A DNA stretch of 64,000 nucleotides from Streptococcus mitis (GCF_946190375.1 NZ_CAMIAF010000009.1:38747-102746); one strand, 5' to 3'. Shown: positions 17,038-23,895, numbered from the stretch's first letter. Notes: generated from the letters alone by a model not told the origin. Program-made: numbers and translations.

Positions 17038-17304
17038 CTATCGTGTCATCTTAACGATTTTAGCCATTTCTTTCTTCCATGACTGACTGCCTCGATATTG
17101 CAGATAAGCATCAAAACCTTTAATTGTGACAAGCTGTCCATCATTTCTGAGGTGTTTTTGTTGACTAGGTAGCTTCTTCATCTCGCGTCTCATGTCTCCC
17201 GCTTGTCGCTTTGAACATCCAAAGATGTGCTCTAGTTCTTCATCGTTTGCAGAAATCTTCTCGATGATCACATCTTTAATTCTCACGATTTGAACTGCTT
17301 CCAT
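17038..17304 (-). CDS. HTH-like small phage protein
   Basis: 88 aa from MEAVQIVRIKD with aaagga 5 bp upstream. Residues about 30-55 (HIFGCSKRQAGDMRREMKK) look like a helix-turn-helix similar to small excisionase-like or adaptor proteins. A longer frame with 27 more residues exists but would start inside the end of the upstream gene. Confidence 0.5.
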   Translation of the reverse strand: MEAVQIVRIKDVIIEKISANDEELEHIFGCSKRQAGDMRREMKKLPSQQKHLRNDGQLVTIKGFDAYLQYRGSQSWKKEMAKIVKMTR

Positions 17305-17377
17305 TTTTGCTCCTTTCGTGGTATAATTTTCTTGAATAATTTTGTCATGCGCCTGATTGCCGTCAGGTGTTTTTTGT

Positions 17378-17596
17378 TTAGTCATATACAGTTACTGTAT
17401 AGACTGTCTTTCTTGCTCCATCGCTAGAATGTACGGTCGACTTCTCTACCGTTATATCTGTCGTATCGTTAGCCATTTTGAAGAACAAATACAACAAACA
17501 TTCTCGTAAAATTTTTAATTTTAAAGGAACTGATAGAAATCGTTTAATTTCCAGTTCGATTTGACTAGGATTATTTGATAATACTAGTTCGTCCAT
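17378..17596 (-). CDS. Uncharacterised small phage protein
   Basis: 72 aa with an aaaggaggaa site 5 bp before ATG. N-terminal amphipathic helices are followed by a beta hairpin (DGARKTVYTVTVYD). No family recognised. It begins close to the oppositely oriented promoter at 17633. Confidence 0.5.
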   Translation of the reverse strand: MDELVLSNNPSQIELEIKRFLSVPLKLKILRECLLYLFFKMANDTTDITVEKSTVHSSDGARKTVYTVTVYD

Positions 17597-17625
17597 TCTT
17601 TCCTCCTTTCTGTTTCTAATCCCCT

Positions 17626-17649
17626 TTTCTGCTATAATGTAAGCAGAAA
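17626..17649 (+). promoter_or_regulatory. Extended -10 promoter within an inverted repeat
   Basis: TGC-TATAAT (-10 at 17633-17638) is flanked exactly by the arms TTTCTGC and GCAGAAA (17626-17632, 17643-17649). The palindrome over the -10 could be an operator. It drives the plus-strand gene at 17662 against the early operon. Confidence 0.6.
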
Positions 17650-17661
17650 GGAGATGATTTT

Positions 17662-17847
17662 ATGCATGACCTAGTTATCAAGATGATTCTTGATGAGTAC
17701 GGCATTGATAACTCTGAAAATTTGTCTAAAGCACTCGCCAAAGTCCTAGATGAATTTTCAAGAGATAGCCGTGTAGCTAGCAACCTGTCTAAGTCTATCA
17801 ATGAGCATAATAGACTTACAGATAGAATGCATGGGATTATTAGATAA
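17662..17847 (+). CDS. Small counter-oriented prophage protein
   Basis: 61 aa, helical, starting MHDLVIKMILDEYGIDN, with an ideal aaaggaga site and the promoter described at 17626-17649. It runs opposite to the surrounding early operon and its 3' end overlaps the convergent 17840-18343 gene by 8 bp. The independent promoter suggests expression in the lysogen. Unknown function. Confidence 0.6.
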   Translation: MHDLVIKMILDEYGIDNSENLSKALAKVLDEFSRDSRVASNLSKSINEHNRLTDRMHGIIR

Positions 17848-18343
17848 TCCCCATCATCATCAGAGCGTGTTTGCGAAAGACATTGGTTTCACTGTCATCC
17901 AGTGTTATGTCTTTTGACAAATTACGCTCTTTTTCGTTCAGTTGGTGATCGTAAAGGCTGTTTAGCTCTTCCCATCTTTTTCGAGCCAAAGACTGTCTCA
18001 AGCCAATATAGAGTTCGATAATAGCCGGTGATTTTGCCACATCCTGCAGCTCCTGCTCAGATTGTTCTTGCTCATTTTGGATTTTAGCAGTAAAGTCTGA
18101 GTAAACTTGCTCAAACGTTTCTAAAACCTGAGGATCCACAACCACGCCATTAGTTTCAATAACATCTGGTGTAAATGTAACGGTGGCTTTTGGTTTTTTG
18201 TCTGCTGACATTTCTAATTTAAAATCAGTTACCCCTCTGCCAAGCTCCCAGTCATTGATTTTTACTGAATAACCTGACGAATTAAGAGATTGACCCTCAG
18301 TAGGTTCTTGCTTGGGTTTAATACTTAGTTTTAATTGTTTCAT
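17840..18343 (-). CDS. Uncharacterised phage protein
   Basis: 167 aa from MKQLKLSIKPKQE with aaagga upstream; a longer start six codons earlier overlaps the site. The N-terminal half is beta-rich (VTFTPDVIETNGVVV), the C-terminal half helical and acidic. It is the first large gene downstream of the second repeat module. No family recognised. Confidence 0.55.
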   Translation of the reverse strand: MKQLKLSIKPKQEPTEGQSLNSSGYSVKINDWELGRGVTDFKLEMSADKKPKATVTFTPDVIETNGVVVDPQVLETFEQVYSDFTAKIQNEQEQSEQELQDVAKSPAIIELYIGLRQSLARKRWEELNSLYDHQLNEKERNLSKDITLDDSETNVFRKHALMMMGII

Positions 18344-18383
18344 GTTTTCTCCTTTTCCCATTTTGTTATATAAACCACAGAAG

Positions 18384-18527
18384 CTAATCCATAGACTTCA
18401 GTAATTTATATGACTTCAATAACTCTGCAACAGCCATAATCGTTGCAGGGTCTTTTTTATCTGCTTCATCCAAAACAGCAACTACAAAATCAGTAGTTTG
18501 ATCTAAAACCAATGAATGTTTTGACAT
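18384..18527 (-). CDS. Small phage protein downstream of repeat module 1
   Basis: 47 aa starting MSKHSLVLDQTTDF, with gaaaggag 7 bp upstream. It is helical. The start lies 22 bp past the stem-loop at 18549-18608, so its mRNA would carry that structure in the leader. Confidence 0.5.
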   Translation of the reverse strand: MSKHSLVLDQTTDFVVAVLDEADKKDPATIMAVAELLKSYKLLKSMD

Positions 18528-18548
18528 ATTTTCTCTCCTTTCAAACCA

Positions 18549-18608
18549 AAGTCCTAAATTAGAAATTTTTAAATTTCTCTCTTTTATTTATTTAGAGAAG
18601 TAGGACTT
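18549..18608 (-). repeat. Stem-loop shared by both replication modules (copy 1)
   Basis: Arms AAGTCCTA and TAGGACTT are 44 nt apart, with an inner pairing of TTCTCTC and GAGAA around an AT-rich loop. Copy 2 at 19683-19741 keeps both stems although the loops differ, which suggests selection on structure. Adjacent AT-rich DNA contains two copies of a roughly 20-bp TTGTTGTTAGTTAATATT repeat. Confidence 0.6.
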
Positions 18609-18666
18609 GTTGTTAGTTAATATTTATTGTTATTTAATACTTGTTGTTAGTTAATATTTATTAGTG

Positions 18667-18724
18667 CCTTATTTTACTGATTTGTAAAATACAGATTTGT
18701 AAAATACAGATTTGTAAAATAAGG
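18667..18724. repeat. Iteron-like array 1 (three 15-bp units)
   Basis: The unit ATTTGTAAAATACAG occurs at 18680 and 18695, and ATTTGTAAAATAAGG at 18710. A perfect 11-bp inverted repeat, CCTTATTTTAC, bounds the array (18667-18677 and 18714-18724). It starts 12 bp after the stop of its neighbouring winged-helix gene. The array-plus-AT-rich-DNA arrangement resembles a small replication origin or centromere. Confidence 0.7.
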
Positions 18725-18735
18725 AAATGTAACTG

Positions 18736-19123
18736 CTAATCTGTGGATAACTTTTGTAAAGCCTCCTCTAATCTCTGTAGCATAATTTCAAATTGAAAAT
18801 CGGTAATTTTAACATCTGAGAAGAACCGAAAGACCTGAACTCCTTTTCCTCGTCCGAGACTTTTTTTAAAAGTTCTGAGATAACCAGCCTTCTCTATCTT
18901 CTTGAAATGTCTATCTACCATATCTCGACTAACACCTTTTCGTTTAGCTACTTCTTCTGGGTAGACTTGCCAGTTTGGGTGATTGGCCAAAATAACCATC
19001 ATGATACCAACAGCTGTAAAATCCAGCGCAGGATCGTTGATAAAACTGTTACTAACAGCTGTGTAATCATCAGTTACATTCTTGAAAGATAAATTGGCAA
19101 TCCAAATCTTTAAAGTTTTTCAT
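18736..19123 (-). CDS. Winged-helix replication-initiator-like protein, copy 1 (frameshift required)
   Basis: A strong aaggagg precedes ATG 19123 and a 17-codon frame ending at 19070. The conserved protein continues in the +1 frame: YTAVSNSFINDPAL, then PEEVAKRKGVSRDMVDRHF (helix-turn-helix), GRGKGVQVFRFFSD. The span is 388 bp (3n+1), so one +1 shift, possibly at TTT-C (19087-19084), would give about 128 aa. The domain resembles the N-terminal initiator domain of phage and ICE replication proteins. An internal ATG at 19002 could give a truncated 88-aa form but has no ribosome site. The paralogue at 19869 has the same arrangement. Confidence 0.6.
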
Positions 19124-19143
19124 AACTCCTCCTTTTAAATTTG

Positions 19144-19149
19144 CTATAA
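19144..19149 (+). promoter_or_regulatory. Extended -10 promoter for the zinc-ribbon gene
   Basis: TGC-TATAAT lies 33 bp before the ATG of the plus-strand gene at 19183, in the divergent interval with the copy-1 replication gene. No convincing -35 is seen; the TG extension compensates. Confidence 0.55.
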
Positions 19150-19182
19150 TTGACTTATCCACAACGAAAGGAGGATAAGCGT

Positions 19183-19452
19183 ATGGCTTTAATGACCACC
19201 GCTGAGTTGAAGTGCCTTCACTGTGGGAATACTTTCCCAATCAGTATGTACGACAAACCAAAGAGCATTAGTTGCATCTTCTGTCTCGCTAAAGTTGAAG
19301 ATGATATGATTAACAAAATCTATAATGCTGCTTTAACGGTAGCTGACTTAAACTCTCATTTCATCAAATATCATGATGAAAGAAATGAAGATTTGTTTCA
19401 GCTACACCTTACAACTCAGGAAGTAGCCTTACGGCACTGTGATACTCTGTAA
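19183..19452 (+). CDS. Counter-oriented small zinc-ribbon protein
   Basis: 89 aa from the ATG at 19183 with aaaggagga 6 bp upstream. Two CxxC pairs (CLHCGN and SCIFCLA, about residues 12-15 and 32-36) form a zinc ribbon; the rest is helical. It runs against the early operon from its own promoter and overlaps the convergent 61-aa gene by 44 bp. A regulator or cargo protein is likely, but the target is unknown. Confidence 0.6.
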   Translation: MALMTTAELKCLHCGNTFPISMYDKPKSISCIFCLAKVEDDMINKIYNAALTVADLNSHFIKYHDERNEDLFQLHLTTQEVALRHCDTL

Positions 19453-19594
19453 TACTCACTAGTAAACTAGGTAACAATTTCTGAGTATCTACAATCTCAT
19501 CTAAGGCTTTCATTGTTTCAGATAAGCGCTCCTCGCCTATTTGAGAAATAATGAAAGCTCTTTTTTTGTTCAAAAAGTTCAGTTTTTCCTCCAT
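19409..19594 (-). CDS. Small helical phage protein downstream of repeat module 2
   Basis: 61 aa, MEEKLNFLNKKRAF, with aaggag 5 bp upstream. It is helical throughout. Its last 44 bp overlap the convergent zinc-ribbon gene. No family recognised. Confidence 0.5.
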   Translation of the reverse strand: MEEKLNFLNKKRAFIISQIGEERLSETMKALDEIVDTQKLLPSLLVSITEYHSAVRLLPEL

Positions 19595-19603
19595 GTTTCT
19601 CCT

Positions 19604-19660
19604 TTATTCATTAGTTGAGGCTTTTGTTTTCCCACTGAATGGATATCTTTTAGGTTTCAT
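19604..19660 (-). CDS. Possible 18-residue peptide
   Basis: An 18-codon frame, MKPKRYPFSGKTKASTNE, with ggggaaag before the ATG, ending 7 bp ahead of the next gene. Very basic. It may be a leader peptide or chance. Confidence 0.25.
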   Translation of the reverse strand: MKPKRYPFSGKTKASTNE

Positions 19661-19682
19661 TCTTTCCCCTTCCCATTTTACA

Positions 19683-19741
19683 AAGTCCTAAATTAGAAAT
19701 TTTAAACTTCTCTCTTTTATTTATTAAGAGAAGTAGGACTT
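19683..19741 (-). repeat. Stem-loop shared by both replication modules (copy 2)
   Basis: The same outer arms AAGTCCTA/TAGGACTT as copy 1 and the same inner TTCTCTC pairing, with different loop bases and lengths. Next to it is an AT-rich stretch sharing about 35 bp with the copy-1 module. Confidence 0.6.
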
Positions 19742-19808
19742 GTTTTCTTTTAATATTTATTGTTATTTAATACTTGTTGTTAGTTAATAATTGTTAGTGT
19801 GAAAAAAT

Positions 19809-19874
19809 TTACATGTATTATTTTTACATGTATTATTTTTACATGTATTATTTTTACATGTATTATTTTTACAC
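19809..19874. repeat. Iteron-like array 2 (four 15-bp units plus a partial)
   Basis: Four perfect tandem copies of TTACATGTATTATTT (19809-19868) are followed by TTACAC. The unit length equals that of array 1 but the sequence is different. The partial fifth unit contains the stop codon of the copy-2 replication gene. Flanking GTGTAAAAAT-like inverted sequence is visible on both sides. Confidence 0.75.
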
Positions 19875-20265
19875 TTGCAAACCTTGCGATCTCAATTCAG
19901 CAAAAAGTCTCTCTTTCATTATTTGAAAACTAAACTCTGATATTTTTCTATCAGAGAAAAATCTAAATATTCGCGAACCAGTCCCGCGCCCAAAAGATAC
20001 CTTAATTTCCCGCAAATAGCCCGCTTGTTTCAATTTTTCAAAGTGCTTTAAAACAGTTCTATAATTCAATCCCGCTCGTTTTGCTATCTCCTCAGGATAG
20101 ACTTGCCAGGTAGATATATTGCTCAAAACAATCATCAGTACTCCTATTTCAGCTGCTCCAAGCGCAGGATCGTTGATAAAATCATTACTAACAGCAGTAT
20201 AGTCGTTAGTTGGATTCTTGAAAGATGAAATCCACTTTTAAGTTATAAAGTTTTTTCTTATCCAT
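19869..20265 (-). CDS. Winged-helix replication-initiator-like protein, copy 2 (frameshift required)
   Basis: ATG 20265 follows aaaggag; its 19-codon frame stops at 20206. The homologous protein continues in the +1 frame: DYTAVSNDFINDPAL, PEEIAKRAGLNYRTVLKHF, GRGTGSRIFRFFSD. The span is 397 bp (3n+1). Around the switch both paralogues read ATCTTTCAAGAAT, so a +1 slip at TTT-C (20223-20220) would give about 131 aa. Despite roughly 50-60% protein identity between copies, the downstream frames are intact, which argues against simple decay. It could instead be translated from an internal start. Confidence 0.6.
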
Positions 20266-20292
20266 GCGAGCTCCTTTCTTAAGTTTCTGTTT

Positions 20293-20508
20293 TTAGTTAT
20301 TTACGAAATTTTCGTATTTTTTACCCAAAAAAATATCATCGAACTTCACATTGAAAAAAAGCATGTATTTTTTCAATAGTTGATAACCGATATCCGAGCT
20401 ATCCTTTTCTAATCGGGCAATTGTTTGACTTGACACTTCAAATCTCTCTGCTAACTCTGCTTGAGTAAGTCCTTTGTTAATTCGCATAGCCTCTAAAGTC
20501 CACTGCAC
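20293..20508 (-). CDS. Cro-like XRE repressor
   Basis: 71 aa from a GTG start with aaaggagg 7 bp upstream. Helix-turn-helix: LTQAELAERFEVSSQTIARLE (about residues 14-34). It heads the replication part of the early operon. A fourth repressor operator palindrome (20302-20316) is embedded in its 3' end, encoding part of KKYENFV. Confidence 0.75.
   Translation of the reverse strand: MQWTLEAMRINKGLTQAELAERFEVSSQTIARLEKDSSDIGYQLLKKYMLFFNVKFDDIFLGKKYENFVNN
20302..20316. promoter_or_regulatory. CI-type operator 4 inside the cro-like gene
   Basis: TACGA-AATTT-TCGTA, the same half-sites and 5-bp spacer as the three operators near the repressor gene. It lies within coding sequence, about 1.1 kb from them, so it could allow looping or act as a roadblock. 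Confidence 0.6.
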
Positions 20509-20533
20509 GTTCCTACCTCCTTTCTAAATTTGG

Positions 20534-20539
20534 TATAAT
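20534..20539 (+). promoter_or_regulatory. Extended -10 promoter for the DUF4145 gene
   Basis: TGG-TATAAT, 27 bp before the ATG at 20566, in the divergent interval with the cro-like gene. It is the third extended -10 promoter facing against the early operon. Confidence 0.6.
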
Positions 20540-20565
20540 AGAATAAAAACGATTGGAGAAATAAT

Positions 20566-21273
20566 ATGTCATTTGATCTTTCTAAATTAAGCCTAGGCGG
20601 TGGCTTCGCAGGCAATTCAAAAGCCTTTCAATGCCCTGTATGTTCAGGTTTCTCTTCCCATTTATGGACTTATAATCCTATTGATATCAATGGAGATTAC
20701 AACGAATCTATCAAATTTATTATAATTGCACAATGTCAGGCTTGTAATCAATTTTCTATTTGGATAACAAATGAAATCCAAATAAGTAGCTCTGGGCTCG
20801 TATTATACACAAGCAGTGCAACCTTGACATTAATTTTCCCAAATGTTGCCGAAGGAATACCTGAACCTAATAGTGATATGCCTGATGATGTGAAAGAAAT
20901 CTATATTGAAGCTGGCGAAGTTCTAAATATATCACCCAGAGCTTCTGCAGCTCTATCTCGCCTAGCTATTGAAAAGCTTGTTGCTCATTTAAACGCACAA
21001 GGTAAAGATTTAAATACCCAAATTGGAAGTCTTGTCTCTAAAGGAATGCCAATAGAAATCCAACAAATGCTAGACAGTGTTAGAGTAATAGGGAATAACG
21101 CCGTACATCCAGGCCAAATAGATATAAAAGATAACAAAGAGTTAGCTTTATTATTGTTAAGTTTTATCAACTTGATTGTAGATAATCGAATCACCCAACC
21201 TAAAAAAATTCTAGACACATATAACCTATTACCGGAATCCTACCGAAATTCTATTGAAAGAAGAGACAATTAA
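20566..21273 (+). CDS. DUF4145 protein with N-terminal zinc ribbon (prophage cargo)
   Basis: 235 aa. CPVC (about residues 23-26) and CQAC (about 55-58) form a zinc ribbon; the C-terminal half carries the DUF4145 pattern ASAALSRLAIEKL and RVIGNNAVHPG. DUF4145 domains are often linked to restriction and other phage-defence proteins. The gene opposes the early operon, has its own promoter and ends in a 4-bp overlap with the first early gene. I infer a lysogen-expressed exclusion or defence factor, which is untested. Confidence 0.7.
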   Translation: MSFDLSKLSLGGGFAGNSKAFQCPVCSGFSSHLWTYNPIDINGDYNESIKFIIIAQCQACNQFSIWITNEIQISSSGLVLYTSSATLTLIFPNVAEGIPEPNSDMPDDVKEIYIEAGEVLNISPRASAALSRLAIEKLVAHLNAQGKDLNTQIGSLVSKGMPIEIQQMLDSVRVIGNNAVHPGQIDIKDNKELALLLLSFINLIVDNRITQPKKILDTYNLLPESYRNSIERRDN

Positions 21274-21401
21274 TCTTTCTCAAAGATTAATACATTTTCT
21301 TTGTCCCAGTACTGAGTTACAACTCTAACCGGGTCATCTTCTGTTCCTTTCCCTCGTTTAAATGTAATTTTTATCAATTCAACAATTTCAACACTTTCCA
21401 C
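21270..21401 (-). CDS. First early gene, small conserved phage protein
   Basis: 43 aa from GTG 21401 with aaaggagg 6 bp upstream, starting VESVEIVELIK and containing RGKGTEDDPVRVVTQYWDK, a pattern I recall from short early proteins of streptococcal phages. It is the first gene behind PR. Function unknown. Confidence 0.65.
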   Translation of the reverse strand: MESVEIVELIKITFKRGKGTEDDPVRVVTQYWDKENVLIFEKD

Positions 21402-21448
21402 CTCTCTTCCTCCTTTCGTTTTATTTGCTTATTTCTAAGCTTGATTAT

Positions 21449-21477
21449 AGTATAATACGATTTTTTCGTATTGTCAA
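21449..21477 (-). promoter_or_regulatory. Early lytic promoter PR
   Basis: On the minus strand TTGACA (21477-21472), a 17-bp spacer and TATACT (21454-21449). Operator 1 (21456-21470) fills the spacer, so bound repressor would block the polymerase. It drives the long leftward early operon. Confidence 0.88.
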
Positions 21478-21575
21478 TAGTTTTTATCAAAAAAATAGGA
21501 TTTTTTCGTATTTTTGATTGTCTATCAATAAAAAATGATATATAATAGAATTATAAAAAATACGAGGTAATCGTA
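21456..21575. promoter_or_regulatory. Three repressor operators, TACGA-N5-TCGTA type
   Basis: O1 TACGATTTTTTCGTA (21456-21470), O2 TAGGATTTTTTCGTA (21496-21510) and O3 TACGAGGTAATCGTA (21561-21575). O1 lies in PR, O2 between the promoters, O3 over the ribosome site of the repressor gene. This is a lambda-like arrangement allowing repression of PR and self-limitation of the repressor. Confidence 0.8.
21518..21546 (+). promoter_or_regulatory. Repressor promoter PRM
   Basis: TTGTCT, a 17-bp spacer and TATAAT (21541-21546), 31 bp before the repressor ATG. It is divergent from PR, with operators O2 and O3 on either side. Confidence 0.75.
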
Positions 21576-21576
21576 A

Positions 21577-22371
21577 ATGGATGAAAAAAAACGAATGAAA
21601 ATTATTGCTGAAAATATTACACACTTTAGAAAACAACGTGGTATTACCCAAAAAGAATTGGCTAAAGAAGTTGGAATTACAGCAAGTACTATGACAGACT
21701 ATATGAAGTTAAGAAGCGCTCCTTCTTTTGGTGTTATCCAAAAACTAGCTGATTATTTCGGTGTTAAAAAATCAGATATAGATACCACTTTTAAAGAAGA
21801 ATCCCCCTCCCTCCCAGACGCTTCAGATTTGCTCACACAGCAGATAACAGACAAGGTGGTACAATTAACCCCAGATAATAAAAAAATCGTCCTACGGACT
21901 TCTGAGGAGCTTCTGGAGAGACAAAAAGCAAACGGCGAGATGTACACAGAGCAAAACGAAGAAGAAACGAAGATAAACGAAGTATCGGAGGTCATTCAGT
22001 TATATAGCTACGACTACTACGACCATGCTGCTTCTGCAGGTACTGGGCAGTATTTGAATGATGTACGAGTTGAACAGATAGAGTTGCCAGTAGATATTGA
22101 TGCCGACTTTGTTATTCCGATTAAAGGTGATTCCATGGAGCCAGACTATCACGATGGCGACCTAGTATTTATCCAGACAAGCGTAGAGCTAAATGACGGT
22201 GTTATCGGTGTGTTTAACTACAATGGAGAAGCGTATATCAAGCGACTTGTTATTGATAAAGACCAAGCTTACCTACATAGTTTGAACCCAGCGTACAAAG
22301 ATATGCCAATCACACCAGACACCGACTTCCGAATTATCGGCGAAGTTGTGGATATATATCAGGAGGGATAA
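21577..22371 (+). CDS. cI: CI-like repressor with S24 autoprotease domain
   Basis: 264 aa. The N-terminal XRE domain has GITQKELAKEVGITASTMTDY (split helices at about residues 21-42). The C-terminal LexA/S24 domain has the Ala-Gly cleavage site in AASAGTGQ, the catalytic serine in GDSMEP and lysine in YIKRL. It maintains lysogeny by binding the TACGA/TCGTA operators and should self-cleave with RecA after DNA damage, so the prophage is probably SOS-inducible. Confidence 0.93.
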   Translation: MDEKKRMKIIAENITHFRKQRGITQKELAKEVGITASTMTDYMKLRSAPSFGVIQKLADYFGVKKSDIDTTFKEESPSLPDASDLLTQQITDKVVQLTPDNKKIVLRTSEELLERQKANGEMYTEQNEEETKINEVSEVIQLYSYDYYDHAASAGTGQYLNDVRVEQIELPVDIDADFVIPIKGDSMEPDYHDGDLVFIQTSVELNDGVIGVFNYNGEAYIKRLVIDKDQAYLHSLNPAYKDMPITPDTDFRIIGEVVDIYQEG

Positions 22372-22372
22372 C

Positions 22373-22573
22373 ATGAGTAGCGAAAGCAGACCAATGGAAG
22401 TGATTAAACACAACCTAGATTGCAAATGCCACAGACGGAGAGAATGGATTAGAGTCAATGATAAGTGGCATGCTATCGAGTTTTCGGTAGACGATCCAAA
22501 CGAACCTCCTATGACCGAAAAAGAAAAAGCCAATGTGGCCTTAATTCTTCAACAACACTTACCGAAAGAGTAA
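22373..22573 (+). CDS. Small prophage protein behind the repressor
   Basis: 66 aa from MSSESRPMEVIKH, whose gaggga site overlaps the repressor stop, so it is cotranscribed. It is charged, with CKCHRRREW at about residues 18-26. Lysogenic expression is likely; function unknown. Confidence 0.6.
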   Translation: MSSESRPMEVIKHNLDCKCHRRREWIRVNDKWHAIEFSVDDPNEPPMTEKEKANVALILQQHLPKE

Positions 22574-22577
22574 AGCC

Positions 22578-22697
22578 AACTATTTCAAAAATGGAAATAG
22601 TTCAAATAAAAAAGCCCCACGCTCTCAAACTTTGGCGAGTCTGAGCGTGAGGCAATCAGTATAGTAAAAGGCATTAAAAAGCCCTCTTTACTATACC
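22578..22697. repeat. Three consecutive inverted repeats before the integrase gene
   Basis: AACTATTTC/GAAATAGTT (22578-22602), GCC-CACGCTC/GAGCGTGAGGC (22614-22653) and AGTATAGTAAA/TTTACTATAC (22658-22697). The first has A-rich rather than T-rich sequence after it, so simple termination is uncertain. They may combine a terminator for the repressor operon with integrase or excisionase binding sites. Confidence 0.5.
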
Positions 22698-22726
22698 CAT
22701 TTTATCAAAAAAGTGAGGTAAAATCA

Positions 22727-23854
22727 ATGTGGATGGAAGAGTTGCCAAATGGCAAATATAAATTTTTTGAGCGATATAAAGATCCATATACTGAGAAATT
22801 GAAAAAAGTGTCAGTCACGATGGAGAAGAAAACACCTCAAGCAAGAAATCAAGCTGCTATCTTACTGCAAGAGAAGATAAATAAAAAACTCAGTACAAAA
22901 CAAGTAGAAAGCATTACATTTGAAGAAATCTATAACCTTTTTTATAAATCATGGGCGCAAACAGTAAAGGCATCTACAAAACACAATTATACTTTTGTTG
23001 ATGCAACTATGAAAAAAGAAATACCATCTGACACTTTACTAGCTAATATCGATAGACGATATATCCAGAGCAAGATTGAAAATATTATTGATAGCAATGG
23101 CTATCATACAGCTTATAGAGTCCGCAGCAGACTCAAAAGCATCTTCGATTATGCAGTTCAATACTCCTATATCGAAAATAACGAGGTTAATTACACGGTT
23201 ATTCCTAAAAAGCCGGAAACTTTAGAAGATATTGAAAAAAAGCGCAACAAGTTTTTGACTATGCAAGAAATCAAAACATTAATAGACGCACTAAACAGTC
23301 AACCGTATCAACAAAAATATGCCGATATGGTAACGGTTCTTGCTCTTACTGGTATGAGATATGGAGAGTTGACCGCATTACAACTCAAAAATATAGACTT
23401 CCAAAATAAAAAAATTGAGATTACAGGTAATTTTGATTCAGTAAACAAAATAAAAACATTGCCAAAAACCGCAAAATCTATTAGAACAATATTGGTATCA
23501 GATGCGGTTATAGAGGCCATACAACGTCAAGTGATCCGCCTCACTGAACGCTATCAGATGCTAAAAGATGATGATTATATCTTTTGCTTAGAGGTATGGA
23601 ATAGCCCAATAACATTACCATCTTTCATTCAAATTATAAAAAAATACGGTGCGAAAGCTGGAATAGAAAAAAATTTATCTAGTCATATTTTCAGACATTC
23701 TCACATTTCGTTTTTAGCAGAATCTGGATTGCCTATCAAATCAATAATGGATCGTGTTGGTCACTCAAACGCAAAAATGACTTTAGAAATATACTCCCAC
23801 ACTACACAAGATATGGAGGGTAAACTCGTAGAAACGTTAGATAGTATTTTTTAA
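22727..23854 (+). CDS. int: Phage tyrosine integrase
   Basis: 375 aa. An arm-binding N-terminus, a SAM-like core-binding domain (about residues 55-150) and the catalytic domain with LTGMRYGELTA (first Arg), HIFRHSHISFLAE (His-x-x-Arg), GHSNAKMTLEIYSH (His and nucleophile Tyr). It catalyses integration and, with an unseen excisionase, excision. It is the outermost prophage gene, 87 bp from yebC, so attR should lie between 23855 and about 23940. Confidence 0.95.
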   Translation: MWMEELPNGKYKFFERYKDPYTEKLKKVSVTMEKKTPQARNQAAILLQEKINKKLSTKQVESITFEEIYNLFYKSWAQTVKASTKHNYTFVDATMKKEIPSDTLLANIDRRYIQSKIENIIDSNGYHTAYRVRSRLKSIFDYAVQYSYIENNEVNYTVIPKKPETLEDIEKKRNKFLTMQEIKTLIDALNSQPYQQKYADMVTVLALTGMRYGELTALQLKNIDFQNKKIEITGNFDSVNKIKTLPKTAKSIRTILVSDAVIEAIQRQVIRLTERYQMLKDDDYIFCLEVWNSPITLPSFIQIIKKYGAKAGIEKNLSSHIFRHSHISFLAESGLPIKSIMDRVGHSNAKMTLEIYSHTTQDMEGKLVETLDSIF

Positions 23855-23895
23855 TTCTGCCCCTTTTTTGCCCCTTTCATTCGCACAAAATAATA

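Noticed and set aside
17351-17376. Plus-strand terminator-like hairpin CCTGA/TCAGG with T6
   Set aside because: No plus-strand gene lies upstream for it to end; it sits in the 5' region of minus-strand genes and may be chance or part of a leader.
18680-18724. Array considered as CRISPR repeats
   Set aside because: Units are directly adjacent 15-mers with no spacers and no cas genes.
19809-19868. Second array considered as CRISPR repeats
   Set aside because: Perfect tandem 15-mers without spacers.
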